Source: JAHJQQ01 sp963737555 (GTDB lineage Bacteria; Pseudomonadota; Gammaproteobacteria; Thiohalobacterales; Thiohalobacteraceae). From it: DNA of 64,000 nt. Position numbers and translations under genes: made by a program. The DNA is taken from assembly GCA_963737555.1 (NCBI GenBank), contig CAVTTB010000006.1, forward strand, positions 1 through 64,000, read 5' to 3'. A model generated the notes under the pieces. The model searched no databases. It worked only from the letters and a program-made list of their open reading frames with translations, and was not told where the DNA came from. Every line of letters begins with the position of its first letter. Positions within the stretch are counted from its first letter, which is position 1. This document shows, one piece after another, positions 9,653 through 19,232 of this stretch.

Positions 9653-11509
9653 ATGAGCGTCCCTTATCAAATGGCCGGACTTCAGGTACGTGCCGCGATA
9701 ACGCATACGGCTGCAGACGCGATGACCGCTGGACGCATGAATGATATTATTTACGTCGACTCACTGACTGCCGTCGATGCCGGCGCGGTCACCCGCCTCG
9801 AACGTACCTGCCGTGCTCGCGCGCTCAGGCAGGGTAAGAAACATTTCCATGACCTGCTGAAATATGTGGACCAGACCGGTTGCGGTCTCAACCTCGGTCT
9901 TTATGCAGGAACCCGGCTGATTGGATATATCCTTTCCCACGAAGCCGATTCCACATTGACGAGTGAAAGGTCCGGCGAGTATGCCGTTCATGTCGATGAC
10001 GTCGCTGCGCATCCGAAATACAGTCAGTACTTCGCTCGGTTGTTAACCAAATATCTGCGTTCCCTGCGGATTCTATACCCGGCTCATGCGATTGAAGCTA
10101 ACGGTGTGGAATCTGTCGTTCGACGTATGACACGTCACAAGCTGTATTTTCAGCGCAACGGATACGAACTGGCCCAGACACACCCCATAGGGCACCCCAT
10201 AGACGGTACCGCTCTCGGACAAACGTACTACACACTTCGCTGGCGTCCGCTGACGCAAAACGGTGCGATTTCTGCGGATAGCAGACGTCATAGCCACCAC
10301 AACCGGTATGACTATCATGTGGATGGACAGGCATATTCCGTGGAGACATGGACTGACGAGAGTACATGGCACGAGTTAATGCCGTATTGGAACGAGTTGT
10401 TGCTCAAAACGCCTGAGCACACCATGTTCCAGACCTATGAGTATCAGCGAATTTGGTGGCGTCACTTTGGTCTCTCACGCAACCTGCTCATCCTGGTGAT
10501 TCGCCACAACCATGAGGTGATCGGCATCGCACCGATGCAGATTTCCCCGGTCGTGTACTATGGAAAATGCTTCAGAGAGCTGGGCTTTATTGGGGTCAAT
10601 TGGGAAGTGGACCGGCCGAAATTCCTGTTCGGCGAACAAACGGAGATCTGTTCCACCCTCACGGCCAGATTCCTCAAGCAGCATGAACAGCTCTGGGATC
10701 TTGTTCGACTCTACGAGCAACGTGAAGACAGCTTCGTTATGTCCAGCTTCCGCGACGAAATGCAGGGGTATGGATATCTTACCGCGATCGCCAAGGGCGC
10801 TGTCGCACCCTATCTGCGAACGGATACCACTTGGGAGACATTCAGCAAATCCCGATCCGCACGCATGCGCAAGAACCTTAAAGCCGCGCGCAAGAAGCTG
10901 GAGGCGATGGGGCAATTTGAGTATATCGAGCGCAAGACTTACCCTGACGTATTGGAAAAACTGGAGTGGTACAAGCAGATCGAACAGAAAAGTTGGAAGG
11001 CCGCAGCTCGTGTGGGCCCCAGCAGGCATGGACACTACTACCGATTTTTTGAGGCGCTTGCCGAGGGATTCGGCAAAACGGGACAGTTTCATATTCGGTT
11101 CATCACGTTGGACAACCAGCCAATCGCGGGCACCTTCGGTCTGGAGTTCAACAATAGCTTCTACTCGATGCACATTGCCCATGATAATGAATACAACAAG
11201 TATTCCATCGGTACCTTACTCGAATCCATGGAGATCGAATCCTGTTTTACCGGGGACTGTCTGGAATACGATTTCCTGGGAGACTTTCTCAATAACAAGC
11301 TGCGTTGGACGTCGACCGTACGAGCGAGCAAGGAACTGCACGTCTACCAGAAAAAATGGCAGCTGGTGCTGCTGTTCGTGATATATCATCGCATAAAACC
11401 ATTTATCAAAAAAATTGTAATGGGGCTACTCAAGGACAAGGTCCAGGTGCTGATTAAGTTCAAGGAGAAGATGGAACGCGCCGCCAACCGGCGTCCTTCC
11501 GCAGAGTGA
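9653..11509 (+). CDS. GNAT + FemAB/BioF2-like two-domain acyltransferase
   Basis: About 618 residues with two acyltransferase-type domains. Residues ~25-180 look like a GNAT fold (GLNLGLYAGTRLIGYILSHE, followed by RRMTRHKLYFQRNGYEL). Residues ~225-600 match the FemAB-like/CelD-BioF2-like acetyltransferase group: NLLILVIRHNHEVIGIAPMQ, SARMRKNLKAARKKLEAMG, then FHIRFITLDNQPIAGTFGLE and DFLGDFLNNKLRW. FemAB-like proteins are regular members of exosortase/PEP-CTERM exopolysaccharide loci. The reading frame continues uninterrupted from the upstream glycosyltransferase, so a natural three-part fusion cannot be excluded. I place the start at ATG 9653 because it directly follows an out-of-frame TGA and gives normal sizes for both proteins. 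Substrate unknown. Confidence 0.7.
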   Translation: MSVPYQMAGLQVRAAITHTAADAMTAGRMNDIIYVDSLTAVDAGAVTRLERTCRARALRQGKKHFHDLLKYVDQTGCGLNLGLYAGTRLIGYILSHEADSTLTSERSGEYAVHVDDVAAHPKYSQYFARLLTKYLRSLRILYPAHAIEANGVESVVRRMTRHKLYFQRNGYELAQTHPIGHPIDGTALGQTYYTLRWRPLTQNGAISADSRRHSHHNRYDYHVDGQAYSVETWTDESTWHELMPYWNELLLKTPEHTMFQTYEYQRIWWRHFGLSRNLLILVIRHNHEVIGIAPMQISPVVYYGKCFRELGFIGVNWEVDRPKFLFGEQTEICSTLTARFLKQHEQLWDLVRLYEQREDSFVMSSFRDEMQGYGYLTAIAKGAVAPYLRTDTTWETFSKSRSARMRKNLKAARKKLEAMGQFEYIERKTYPDVLEKLEWYKQIEQKSWKAAARVGPSRHGHYYRFFEALAEGFGKTGQFHIRFITLDNQPIAGTFGLEFNNSFYSMHIAHDNEYNKYSIGTLLESMEIESCFTGDCLEYDFLGDFLNNKLRWTSTVRASKELHVYQKKWQLVLLFVIYHRIKPFIKKIVMGLLKDKVQVLIKFKEKMERAANRRPSAE

Positions 11510-11616
11510 GCCGCATGCATTACGCCACTGGCCGCGGACTGCATTAGCAGACCGTGGTTCTCAATCACATTTAAGATGTTAAGCTACCGGCACCCTGGTT
11601 GCCGCATCATACCTCC

Positions 11617-13416
11617 ATGTTCCGTGCCGAACTGAGTGTCATAAATAAGTTGAGATCCCTGTTGCGACCTTATAAAGGGCGCATGGGCATCCTGGCTGTG
11701 CTCGGCTTTCTCGAATCGGTGGCGGAGGGGGTCGGCATCAGTCTGTTCATCCCGTTTCTCGCGAGCCTCGACCAGGAATCCTTCGCCCCGGAGGATGACA
11801 ATTGGCTTGGAAGCCAGCTCGCGGCTATCTTTTCCGCAATCCCTCCCTCAGACCGTCTCGCCGTCATCTCACTGTCGATCTTCGGCCTGATATTCCTCAG
11901 AAGTATGCTGAGCTATGTCGCGTCCGTGCGCGCAGCGAGGATCGACCTGGAGCTGGAGAAATCCCTGCGTGATCGCGTCATGGGACAACTTCTCGATGCG
12001 GATATGAGTTACCTCGAACGCACGCGCCCTGGAGATATGCTGAACACGCTGGATAATGTCATCGACACCGTCAATGACACGGTCTGGACGCTGCTCGGCT
12101 TGATCGTCAACTTCTCCATGGTGCTTGTGTTCGCGACATTTCTGATGCTGCTGTCATGGAAGATGACGCTGTTTGTCGGGGTCGCTCTGGCAATCATCTC
12201 GCTTATCGTAAAGCTGTTGACCTTGCGCGTAGAGACTTTGTCGACGCAACAGCTGGAGGCGGAGCAGAACCTGGCACAACGCGTGCTCGAGATCCTTCAG
12301 GGTATGCGGACCATCCGCTCGTACACCGGAGAGCAACGTGAGCGCGGCCGTTTTGCGCAGATTTCCCAGCGTGTCGGTGACGTCGGATTTGAATTGCACA
12401 AGATCGCAGGTCTCATCACGCCCGTCGCACAGATGCTGGCCGGCACTTTGCTGATCGTCGTTCTGTATGTGGCTATGAAAGACCCGGGCAATTTGTCCAT
12501 GGTTCTGGTCTTCATATTTATCCTCTACCGGCTGCATCCGCAGGTACTGGAACTCGATGAAGGTCGGAATACCCTGGTCGCCGCCGCCCCGGAGGTGGAA
12601 CAACTCGTTCAACTCCTGCATGACAGCGAGAAACGATCGATATGCACGGGACAGGTGCCGTTCGACGCGTTGGCGGATGCCATCCGCTTTGACAACGTTT
12701 CGTTTCGCTACAGTCCTGAAAGCCCTTGGGCGCTCACCGACGTGACGATGAAGATACCGCGCGGACAGCGTATGGCTCTCGTAGGCCCCTCGGGAGCGGG
12801 CAAGTCCACGCTGATCACGTTGCTGTTACGTTTTTACGATCCGCAGCGCGGAACTATCCTCGTGGACGACATACCGCTGGTCGACCTGGACCTGCAAAGT
12901 TGGCGTCAGCATCTGGCTGTCGTGAGTCAGGAGACCCATATCTTCAACGCCAGTATTCGCGAGAACATCGGCTACGGCCGTCCCGATGCCGGGGAGGATG
13001 AAATTGTCGCTGCCGCTCGACTGGCGGACGCACACGGCTTCATCTCAACGTTGCCGCAAGGCTATGACACCTACGTCGGGGATTCTGGCGTGGGGCTCTC
13101 GGGCGGACAGAAACAGCGGATAGCCCTGGCGCGAGCCATCGTCAGGAGGGCGGATCTCTTAATTCTGGACGAGGCAACCAATGCACTGGACAGCCTATCG
13201 GAGAGTGTCGTGATGGATTCGGTCCGAGCACTGGGTAGCGACTGTACCGTGATCGCGATTGCACATCGCTTAAGCACGGTGATGCACTCGGACAATATCG
13301 TCGTGCTCGAGGGCGGGTTCGTCAAGGAACAGGGGCCGCCCGCAGAACTCCTGCGCAACCAAGCCCTGTTCGCACAACTCTACGAACTCCAACAGGATTC
13401 CGTGGGCCAATCCTGA
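11617..13416 (+). CDS. ABC transporter, fused permease and ATPase (MsbA-like)
   Basis: Half-type exporter of 599 residues. The N-terminal ~330 residues hold about six membrane helices (MGILAVLGFLESVAEGVGIS, LAVISLSIFGLIFLRSML). The C-terminal ATPase has Walker A GPSGAGKSTL, the Q-loop VVSQETHIFN, signature LSGGQKQRIALARAIV, Walker B LLILDEATNALD and H-loop IAHRLST. Such exporters dimerise and flip lipid-linked molecules across the inner membrane. At the end of an exopolysaccharide operon it is the best candidate here to flip the lipid-linked oligosaccharide, since no Wzx flippase is visible. ATG 11617 is preferred over a TTG at 11599. It follows the acyltransferase by 107 bases and is convergent with the next gene. 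Confidence 0.88.
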   Translation: MFRAELSVINKLRSLLRPYKGRMGILAVLGFLESVAEGVGISLFIPFLASLDQESFAPEDDNWLGSQLAAIFSAIPPSDRLAVISLSIFGLIFLRSMLSYVASVRAARIDLELEKSLRDRVMGQLLDADMSYLERTRPGDMLNTLDNVIDTVNDTVWTLLGLIVNFSMVLVFATFLMLLSWKMTLFVGVALAIISLIVKLLTLRVETLSTQQLEAEQNLAQRVLEILQGMRTIRSYTGEQRERGRFAQISQRVGDVGFELHKIAGLITPVAQMLAGTLLIVVLYVAMKDPGNLSMVLVFIFILYRLHPQVLELDEGRNTLVAAAPEVEQLVQLLHDSEKRSICTGQVPFDALADAIRFDNVSFRYSPESPWALTDVTMKIPRGQRMALVGPSGAGKSTLITLLLRFYDPQRGTILVDDIPLVDLDLQSWRQHLAVVSQETHIFNASIRENIGYGRPDAGEDEIVAAARLADAHGFISTLPQGYDTYVGDSGVGLSGGQKQRIALARAIVRRADLLILDEATNALDSLSESVVMDSVRALGSDCTVIAIAHRLSTVMHSDNIVVLEGGFVKEQGPPAELLRNQALFAQLYELQQDSVGQS

Positions 13417-13478
13417 ACCGCGTATCTTAAACTCAGGCGAGATCATGCACGACAGTAAACCTGCGTGGAATTTTTCGA

Positions 13479-14720
13479 CTACTTTTTGCTAATGACGCTG
13501 ACCAGATGCTCGAGCTGCTGCATATCGACGTCCTGATGAACTGGCAGTACGAGTACATGCTGCTTGAGATCGCGGGCTTCCGGAAAAAGCTCCCAATCGA
13601 TAGCTGAGTGCTCCTCCTGCCAAAACACATCGGCATAGATCCGCTGCTGGGCGAGTCTATAGTACATGTCGACAGGGCTCTCGACCCATATGGGAAAATA
13701 GAGTGGACAAGTAGCGTCGGGCAGCGATGGCAGCAACACGCGGCAGGTTGCGACATCCGCAAGTGCCCCAGCCAAATAGCGATAATTGCTTCGACGCCGC
13801 TGCATCGCATCGTGCCAGTCGAGCTTATTTAACAATCGCGAGCTGAATTTCGATATGGCCCATCCCATGATCTCGATACTAAATTGATAATCTTCGTCGT
13901 CCGGGTCATAGCAGTTAACTGATGTCGGTCCATGGAGTCCTTTTACGACTCGACTTCCCGCAAGGAGGGGCAGCAGTGCGACCAGCCGGAGCAGATCGCG
14001 TGGAGCACGGCCTGCAGAAAATTTATCCAAAACGGACTTGGTAACGAGCCCGAGCGATTTGAGCCACGTTGTCATGCGCGGCGGCGGCAGTAGAATGTCA
14101 CGTACTCGCAGCGCGGAGTTATTGAAGATGATCGCTCCACCGTTCGGTATTGGTAACGTTTTACGCATGCTGTAGATCGCGACATCACCAACTCGTCCGA
14201 GATTGTGGTGAGCGTTATCACTGAGAAACGCATGCGCACAATCTTCGACGAGAAATACTCCATACCGGTCACAGAGCTGACGCAATTCAGTGAGCGGCTG
14301 AGCGAAACCGAAATAGTGGGTGACCAACAATGCCTTGATGCCACCCTTGATACGGTTTTCGATGTCCTCTAGATCCAATTGAAGATCGTCCTTGACCCGA
14401 TAACACTCGACGCGCAAGCCGAGCCGAATCAACGGCTCGACTTCATGTCCACAGTTATAGCTAGGGCATAGCACCGAACTGCCGGCTGAGAGGCCCAGCG
14501 CGTGAAAAGCCTGATATACCGCGGAAGTCCCAGAATATGTCAGGACCACGTCAGGTTCACTCAACGGAAAGGGTAGTTCGTTCGATGGGTTGTCTGGCCC
14601 GAATATCATTTCGATCGGCAGTACGGGCTGACAACGCACGGGTAGCGGCCTGCGGCCTCGATTGTTTTTCATAGCTACCGATTTCTTCGCCCACGGCTTC
14701 AACCGTCTTTCCAGCGTCAC
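13479..14720 (-). CDS. DegT/DnrJ/EryC1/StrS family aminotransferase
   Basis: PLP-dependent sugar aminotransferase-like protein of 413 residues (397 if ATG 14672 is used instead of GTG 14720). It has the fold-type I pattern of this family: SGTSAVYQAFHALGLSAGSS near the N-terminus, VEDCAHAFLSDN for the ring-stacking and Asp region, and the Schiff-base lysine in YSMRKTLPIPNGGAIIF. Family members transaminate keto-sugars attached to nucleotides, but this one is divergent and could also act on small molecules. It is encoded opposite the exopolysaccharide operon and ends 62 bases from the ABC transporter stop (convergent). Family call is good, substrate unknown. Confidence 0.8.
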   Translation of the reverse strand: MTLERRLKPWAKKSVAMKNNRGRRPLPVRCQPVLPIEMIFGPDNPSNELPFPLSEPDVVLTYSGTSAVYQAFHALGLSAGSSVLCPSYNCGHEVEPLIRLGLRVECYRVKDDLQLDLEDIENRIKGGIKALLVTHYFGFAQPLTELRQLCDRYGVFLVEDCAHAFLSDNAHHNLGRVGDVAIYSMRKTLPIPNGGAIIFNNSALRVRDILLPPPRMTTWLKSLGLVTKSVLDKFSAGRAPRDLLRLVALLPLLAGSRVVKGLHGPTSVNCYDPDDEDYQFSIEIMGWAISKFSSRLLNKLDWHDAMQRRRSNYRYLAGALADVATCRVLLPSLPDATCPLYFPIWVESPVDMYYRLAQQRIYADVFWQEEHSAIDWELFPEARDLKQHVLVLPVHQDVDMQQLEHLVSVISKK

Positions 14721-14956
14721 CCCAAGACATCACAACTGGCTCCCCGGTGGTTCTTGAGTCAGGCTCTGCGCGAGTCACGCACGATTACTAGACGCAGCAA
14801 CAGATGGCCCGCTTCCAGTAGCATAAGCCACCTTCCAACCGTTTGATTTATTTCTGCGTCTATACCGTTCCCATGCGGATCCGGTCAGGGCGTACCTGGG
14901 ATGGCACATGAACCCGACCGAACCCGCCGATAGATGGGCCTAGCGGTGGGTGAAAG

Positions 14957-15619
14957 CTATTTAGCGCGTTTACGCCCGAAGGAAACGAGGCCGGCAAGAC
15001 CACTGGCAAAAAGCCAAGCTGCAGCGGGGACCGGAACGGCACTTGGATTCGGCTCGCCACCTTGGTAGTCGAAATTTAAACCCATCAGAGAGAATTCATG
15101 ATGCTGCCATTCGACACGTCCGAGTGAACTGAACGAAATCAGGCTGAGGTTCTGATTCATGTCGACGGATCGCTCTCCATTGTCTGTGCCATCTGTGGCA
15201 AGAAAGCCCTGATTGTTTCCTTGATCTTCTACATCGTAGAAGCCCATTTCGTAGTAGCCATGCTCGTGGAACAAGTCGCTGACCGAAAATTGCGTCAAGG
15301 TCACAGGGCTCGAAAAGCTGACGAACAGCTTCTCCCGGCCTTCGATTTCGTCGGCTTCGTACGATGAGGACGACGTCACGCCAAAGCCGTCTTTTTTGTC
15401 CCACCAGAGCACGGCGTCTTGCAGATTGGTTGATAGCGTGATTTGAACCCCACCTGCGCTGAATTGATAAGACGTTTGGCCCTTCGCCCCGGCGAACGAC
15501 ATATCACGGAAATCCACCGAGGTCGCCTGTGCGGCCGGGACCGCGAACGCCATACCCATCGCGAGTGCAATTGCCCGTATGTCCAGACCACGTCGCGTTT
15601 TGATTGTTGCAATGTTCAT
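14957..15619 (-). CDS. PEP-CTERM sorting-domain protein
   Basis: Secreted protein of 220 residues with a signal peptide (hydrophobic segment AIALAMGMAFAVPAAQATS, residues ~16-34). The body is beta-rich with no recognised catalytic motif. The C-terminal sorting signal is VPVPAAAWLFASGLAGLVSF followed by GRKRAK. This is the VPxPAAxWLFxSGLxGL variant of the PEP-CTERM signal: motif, transmembrane helix, basic tail. Exosortase-type enzymes recognise such signals and anchor or release the protein at the surface, usually together with an exopolysaccharide. The gene is monocistronic on the minus strand between the two EPS gene blocks. The body may be carbohydrate- or matrix-associated, which is inference. 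Confidence 0.85.
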   Translation of the reverse strand: MNIATIKTRRGLDIRAIALAMGMAFAVPAAQATSVDFRDMSFAGAKGQTSYQFSAGGVQITLSTNLQDAVLWWDKKDGFGVTSSSSYEADEIEGREKLFVSFSSPVTLTQFSVSDLFHEHGYYEMGFYDVEDQGNNQGFLATDGTDNGERSVDMNQNLSLISFSSLGRVEWQHHEFSLMGLNFDYQGGEPNPSAVPVPAAAWLFASGLAGLVSFGRKRAK

Positions 15620-15740
15620 TATTATCTCCTCGTTATTCTCGAATGATGGAATTACTTAATTAGTTTTCTAATTCTTGCCAGTCATCTCGCCTGGCTACTC
15701 AGTAGTGCTATTACTTTTTTGAATATCTGATCGCCACGTC

Positions 15741-15971
15741 TCATCGGTGCCGAAGATTCTTGGCAATAGGCGTGACAGATGCAGTGAACTCGCGCGAGAT
15801 ATGCATTTCTGTCCTACAGGCATCGGCGGGACACAACGAAAGAACTTTGCAGAGCTCTGATAGGCTGCGAAACGGCTGTCTGTCACCCCGTTCGACTCTC
15901 TCCACCATGCCGATCACATCGTCGGGATTCTGATCGTCTCTTCTATAAATACGGACAATGTAGTTTTCCAT
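15741..15971 (-). CDS. small hypothetical protein, 76 aa
   Basis: Short ORF beginning MENYIVRIYRRDDQNPDDVI, with a purine-rich GTGAGGA stretch just upstream of the ATG that could serve as a ribosome binding site. The N-terminal 45 residues (ENYIVRIYRR, GMVERVERG, FRSLSELCKVLSL) resemble a type of small uncharacterised proteobacterial protein I have seen before. The last 30 residues look less ordered and might reflect a late frameshift. No function can be assigned. It lies between the PEP-CTERM gene and a long spacer. Confidence 0.5.
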   Translation of the reverse strand: MENYIVRIYRRDDQNPDDVIGMVERVERGDRQPFRSLSELCKVLSLCPADACRTEMHISREFTASVTPIAKNLRHR

Positions 15972-16357
15972 CTGACATCCTCACACCTAAATTTATGGTT
16001 TTCATTGTGTGACTCCTCGCGTGTGAGCATGCAGGCAACGCACTTACTGATGACTTACATATTCGCGGATCTATCGTGGAAATTCGCCACAACGTGGCGC
16101 GGCTAGAATGCACGATAGACGTGCAGGGTATGAGCGGACAGAAGGCCTGACTTATGGGGCGATCATATAATTCTTGGTGACTTGTAAGGTCTGTGAAAGG
16201 CCAGAATTAAAGCGCTAACTCGACAGCAGTGTTCTGCGGATGGACACAGTCGCCTTAGGGCGATATTCCATACCCGCATCAAGTTGTAATCATCACATTA
16301 CGGTTGGGCAGACGCCTCAAGGTATTCCTCAGCGACTGATTAAGGCATGTAAACAAA
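15972..16357. other. intergenic spacer without recognised gene
   Basis: 386 bases between the 76-residue gene and the terminator of the large lipoprotein gene, both on the minus strand. I see no ORF with coding character, no RNA gene and no clear repeat. It should contain the promoter of the 76-residue gene, but no convincing -35/-10 pair stands out. Confidence 0.4.
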
Positions 16358-16387
16358 AACCGGCCCGAGGTCTCCCTCGGGCCGGTT
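16358..16387 (-). terminator. rho-independent terminator of the Ig-repeat lipoprotein gene
   Basis: Perfect inverted repeat with 13-base arms (AACCGGCCCGAGG at 16358-16370 and its complement at 16375-16387) around a four-base loop. On the minus strand the stem is followed by TTTTTG. It lies 20 bases beyond the stop of the minus-strand gene at 16407. Confidence 0.9.
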
Positions 16388-16406
16388 AATATCAAGACTT
16401 ATTCTG

Positions 16407-19232
16407 TTACTGGATCGTTGTCGATATTACACCCGACAGCTGGCTCTGGTTACCTTGTGTATCGTAAGCCATGACGGCGAAGTAATAGGTGCCTGAGGTA
16501 AGATTGTCGATAGTGCGCTGTGTGGTATACGGGTCTGCGACATTCACCGAATTGCTCAGATTCGATTGGCTCGTCCCATAACGAATCGTGTAACCACCGA
16601 TCTCTGCCATGGACAGCGCAGTGCCGTCAGTGCGCGCCACTGGTGCGTTCCAGGACAATGTCGCCTGCACCGAGGCCGATCCATTCACGGTTATGCTGAA
16701 AGCCGGCAGCGAGGTGGACACGGTGCCATCGCCGACACTGATCACGATATTGCTGGTGGTGCCGGCGCTGGTCGGCGTGCCGCTCAGACGCCCCGTCGAA
16801 GTATTGAAGGTCGCCCAACTCGGACGGTTCACGATGCTGTAGGTCAAGATGGTACCGGCATCCACATCACTGGCTGTCGGCTGAAAGCTGTAGGCACTGT
16901 TCACGTCGACACTGACAGCCGGCGTACCGCTGATGGTCGGTGCATCGTTGGTGTTGGTCACGGTCAGGTTGAAGGCTGGCAGGGCAGTCGTCACGCTGCC
17001 GTCGCTGACACTGATCACGATACTGCTGGTGGTGCCGACGTTGGCATTGGTCGGCGTGCCACTTAGACGGCCCGTCGTGGTGTTGAAGGTCGCCCAGCTC
17101 GGACGATTTACGATGCTGAAAGTCAAGGTCGTACCCGCATCTGGATCAGACGCCGTCGGCGTGAAGTTATAGGCCGAATCTTCGGCAACCGTTGTCGCCG
17201 GCGTACCGCTGATGATCGGCGCATCGTTGGTGTTGGTTACGGTCAGGTTGAAGGCCGGCAGGGCAGTCGTCACGATGCCGTCGCTGACACTGATCACGAT
17301 ACTGCTGGTGGTGCCGACGTTGGCATTGGTCGGCGTGCCACTCAGACGGCCCGTCGTGGTGTTGAAGGTCGCCCAGCTCGGACGATTTACGATGCTGAAA
17401 GTCAAGGTCGCACCGGCATCCACATCACTTGCCGTCGGCTGGAAGCTGTAAACTGCATCTTCGGCAACGCTCGTCGCTGGCGTACCGCTGATGGTCGGGG
17501 CATCGTTGGTGTTGGTCACGGTCAGGTTGAAGGCCGGCAGGGCAGTCGTCACGATGCCGTCGCTGACACTGATCACGATGCTGCTGGTGGTGCCGACGTT
17601 GGCATTGGTCGGCGTGCCACTTAGACGGCCCGTCGTGGTGTTAAACGTCGCCCAGCTCGGACGGTTCACGATGCTGAAAGCCAAGGTCGTACTTGCATCC
17701 GGGTCAGATGCCGTCGGCGTGAAGTTATAGGCCAAGTCTTCGGCAACCGTCGTCGCCGGCGTACCCGTGATGGTCGGTGCGCGATTCGTCGACTGCGCGG
17801 CAGTCACAGTGATATTGAAAGCGGGCAGGGACGTCGTCACCTGACCATCACTGACGCTGACAACGATATTGGAATAGACACCGACATTGGCACTGCTTGG
17901 GGTACCCGTTAACGCACCGCTGGCCGTGTCGAAGCTCAGCCAAATTGGGCGGTTAATGACGCTATAAACCAAGGCATCACCATCGACATCGCCGCCGGTC
18001 GGTATAAAGCTATAAACTGCACCTTCCTGTATCGCGGTAGACGGCGCACCACTGATGCTCGGCGCAGTATTTGCTGGGGTCTCGGTGTTATAACTTGAGG
18101 CGATTGTAGAGTTGATAGCGTCTAGCTCGGTATCACCTCCAGCTGAAGCCATGGTTACTGCGGCCTGCAACTCGGAACTGCTGCTGCTCGGCAGAACCGC
18201 CTCTACTTCAGACGGGAGGCTATCTACCGGGATTGCATCCAGGACAGCGGCGATATTGTCTAGCGCGGCGCTAGGCGCGACTGCACGCGCGGCATCCACT
18301 GTGTTCTTGGCTTGGGTAAGCATCTGTGCATTAACACGAACACTTGCGGTCAGCGCATCTGGCAACGTCGTGGGCTGGGTCTGCAATATAGCGTCATCCA
18401 TGGCTGGCGTGGCATTTACGCCACCTACGAGAAGATTGTTGCTCAGCGATTCAACCAGAACTTGGGCCGAGCTGATAACCGCAATCGCACTCAGACGCTT
18501 GTTTGTACCGGCGACACCTTGACCATCCAGGATGCCGTCGGCGACATCGGCCGCCAGCGCGTCGATGACGAAGTCGCCATTGGCAAGAATGCCCTGTCCA
18601 ACCAAAGTGTCGCGAGTACGACGGATCATTTCGCCAAACGCTTCGCTCGATTTAACAATCTGGGCAATATTAGAGCCGTCGACGTATACGGTCGCTACAT
18701 CCTGAATAATGTTTGTGTCTAGGCCGAAATTGAGCTGACGCAGAATGTTAGTCCGGGCGGTATTCACATTGGCCGTGGTCAGGCCACCACTCATTTTGTG
18801 AGCAGTGCGCACGATGAGCGTGGTAAATGGATTGATATTGAGATTTTTCACTTCAGATGAGGTTGCTACCGAAGTCATCGTAAAATCAGGTGCATATCCG
18901 GTAACAAGGTCAGTGCCGCCCTCTGCCTTGACTATCAATGGGTAGAGCACATTATTTTTACGCATGCGCAGTTTATAAGATGCGAATGCATCGCTCGTTT
19001 CGCGTCGAATTACCGAACCGTCCGCGCTCTGAACCGTAACCGCTGCATTGACAACCGGACCATCGCCGACGCTGCCGCTGATCACCACCTCTTTATCCGT
19101 TGCAGCCGCCGTGTCTGGACTGACATTGCTGGCTGTGCCACCACCACCGCCGCCACAGGCGGCCAGTTGAGCACAAAGGGCAACGAGGGGGAGAGCTTTT
19201 GCGAGCGAGCGATTCGCGCGGCATTCAGTCAT
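16407..19232 (-). CDS. lipoprotein with five Ig-like (He_PIG) repeats and a fibronectin type III domain
   Basis: 941-residue surface protein. The N-terminus is a lipoprotein signal ending LAACGGGGGG, so it should be acylated on that cysteine. Residues ~30-375 are an alanine/serine/threonine-rich segment with a carboxypeptidase-regulatory-like opening (VVNAAVTVQSADGSVIRR). Residues ~385-855 hold five copies of a ~93-residue putative-Ig module with the hallmark RPSWATFNTTTGRLSGTP. The last ~85 residues form a fibronectin type III-like domain (YTIRYGTSQSNLSNS, GTYYFAVMAYDTQGNQS). The middle repeats are nearly identical at DNA level, indicating recent duplication. Such proteins usually act in adhesion or matrix binding. 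It is flanked by PEP-CTERM/EPS genes and has its own terminator. Confidence 0.85.
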   Translation of the reverse strand: MTECRANRSLAKALPLVALCAQLAACGGGGGGTASNVSPDTAAATDKEVVISGSVGDGPVVNAAVTVQSADGSVIRRETSDAFASYKLRMRKNNVLYPLIVKAEGGTDLVTGYAPDFTMTSVATSSEVKNLNINPFTTLIVRTAHKMSGGLTTANVNTARTNILRQLNFGLDTNIIQDVATVYVDGSNIAQIVKSSEAFGEMIRRTRDTLVGQGILANGDFVIDALAADVADGILDGQGVAGTNKRLSAIAVISSAQVLVESLSNNLLVGGVNATPAMDDAILQTQPTTLPDALTASVRVNAQMLTQAKNTVDAARAVAPSAALDNIAAVLDAIPVDSLPSEVEAVLPSSSSSELQAAVTMASAGGDTELDAINSTIASSYNTETPANTAPSISGAPSTAIQEGAVYSFIPTGGDVDGDALVYSVINRPIWLSFDTASGALTGTPSSANVGVYSNIVVSVSDGQVTTSLPAFNITVTAAQSTNRAPTITGTPATTVAEDLAYNFTPTASDPDASTTLAFSIVNRPSWATFNTTTGRLSGTPTNANVGTTSSIVISVSDGIVTTALPAFNLTVTNTNDAPTISGTPATSVAEDAVYSFQPTASDVDAGATLTFSIVNRPSWATFNTTTGRLSGTPTNANVGTTSSIVISVSDGIVTTALPAFNLTVTNTNDAPIISGTPATTVAEDSAYNFTPTASDPDAGTTLTFSIVNRPSWATFNTTTGRLSGTPTNANVGTTSSIVISVSDGSVTTALPAFNLTVTNTNDAPTISGTPAVSVDVNSAYSFQPTASDVDAGTILTYSIVNRPSWATFNTSTGRLSGTPTSAGTTSNIVISVGDGTVSTSLPAFSITVNGSASVQATLSWNAPVARTDGTALSMAEIGGYTIRYGTSQSNLSNSVNVADPYTTQRTIDNLTSGTYYFAVMAYDTQGNQSQLSGVISTTIQ
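16921..17757 (-). repeat. three tandem 279-bp repeats within the lipoprotein gene
   Basis: Three consecutive units start at 16921, 17200 and 17479, each exactly 279 bases (93 codons), opening with GGCGTACCGCTGATG on the plus strand. They are highly similar over their whole length. Less similar copies flank them on both sides. The repeats encode the central Ig-like modules and would allow copy-number change by recombination or slippage. Confidence 0.9.

Noticed and set aside
16921..17757. The regular repeats as a CRISPR array.
   Set aside because: Units are 279 bases, fully coding and without variable spacers; they encode Ig-like protein modules.
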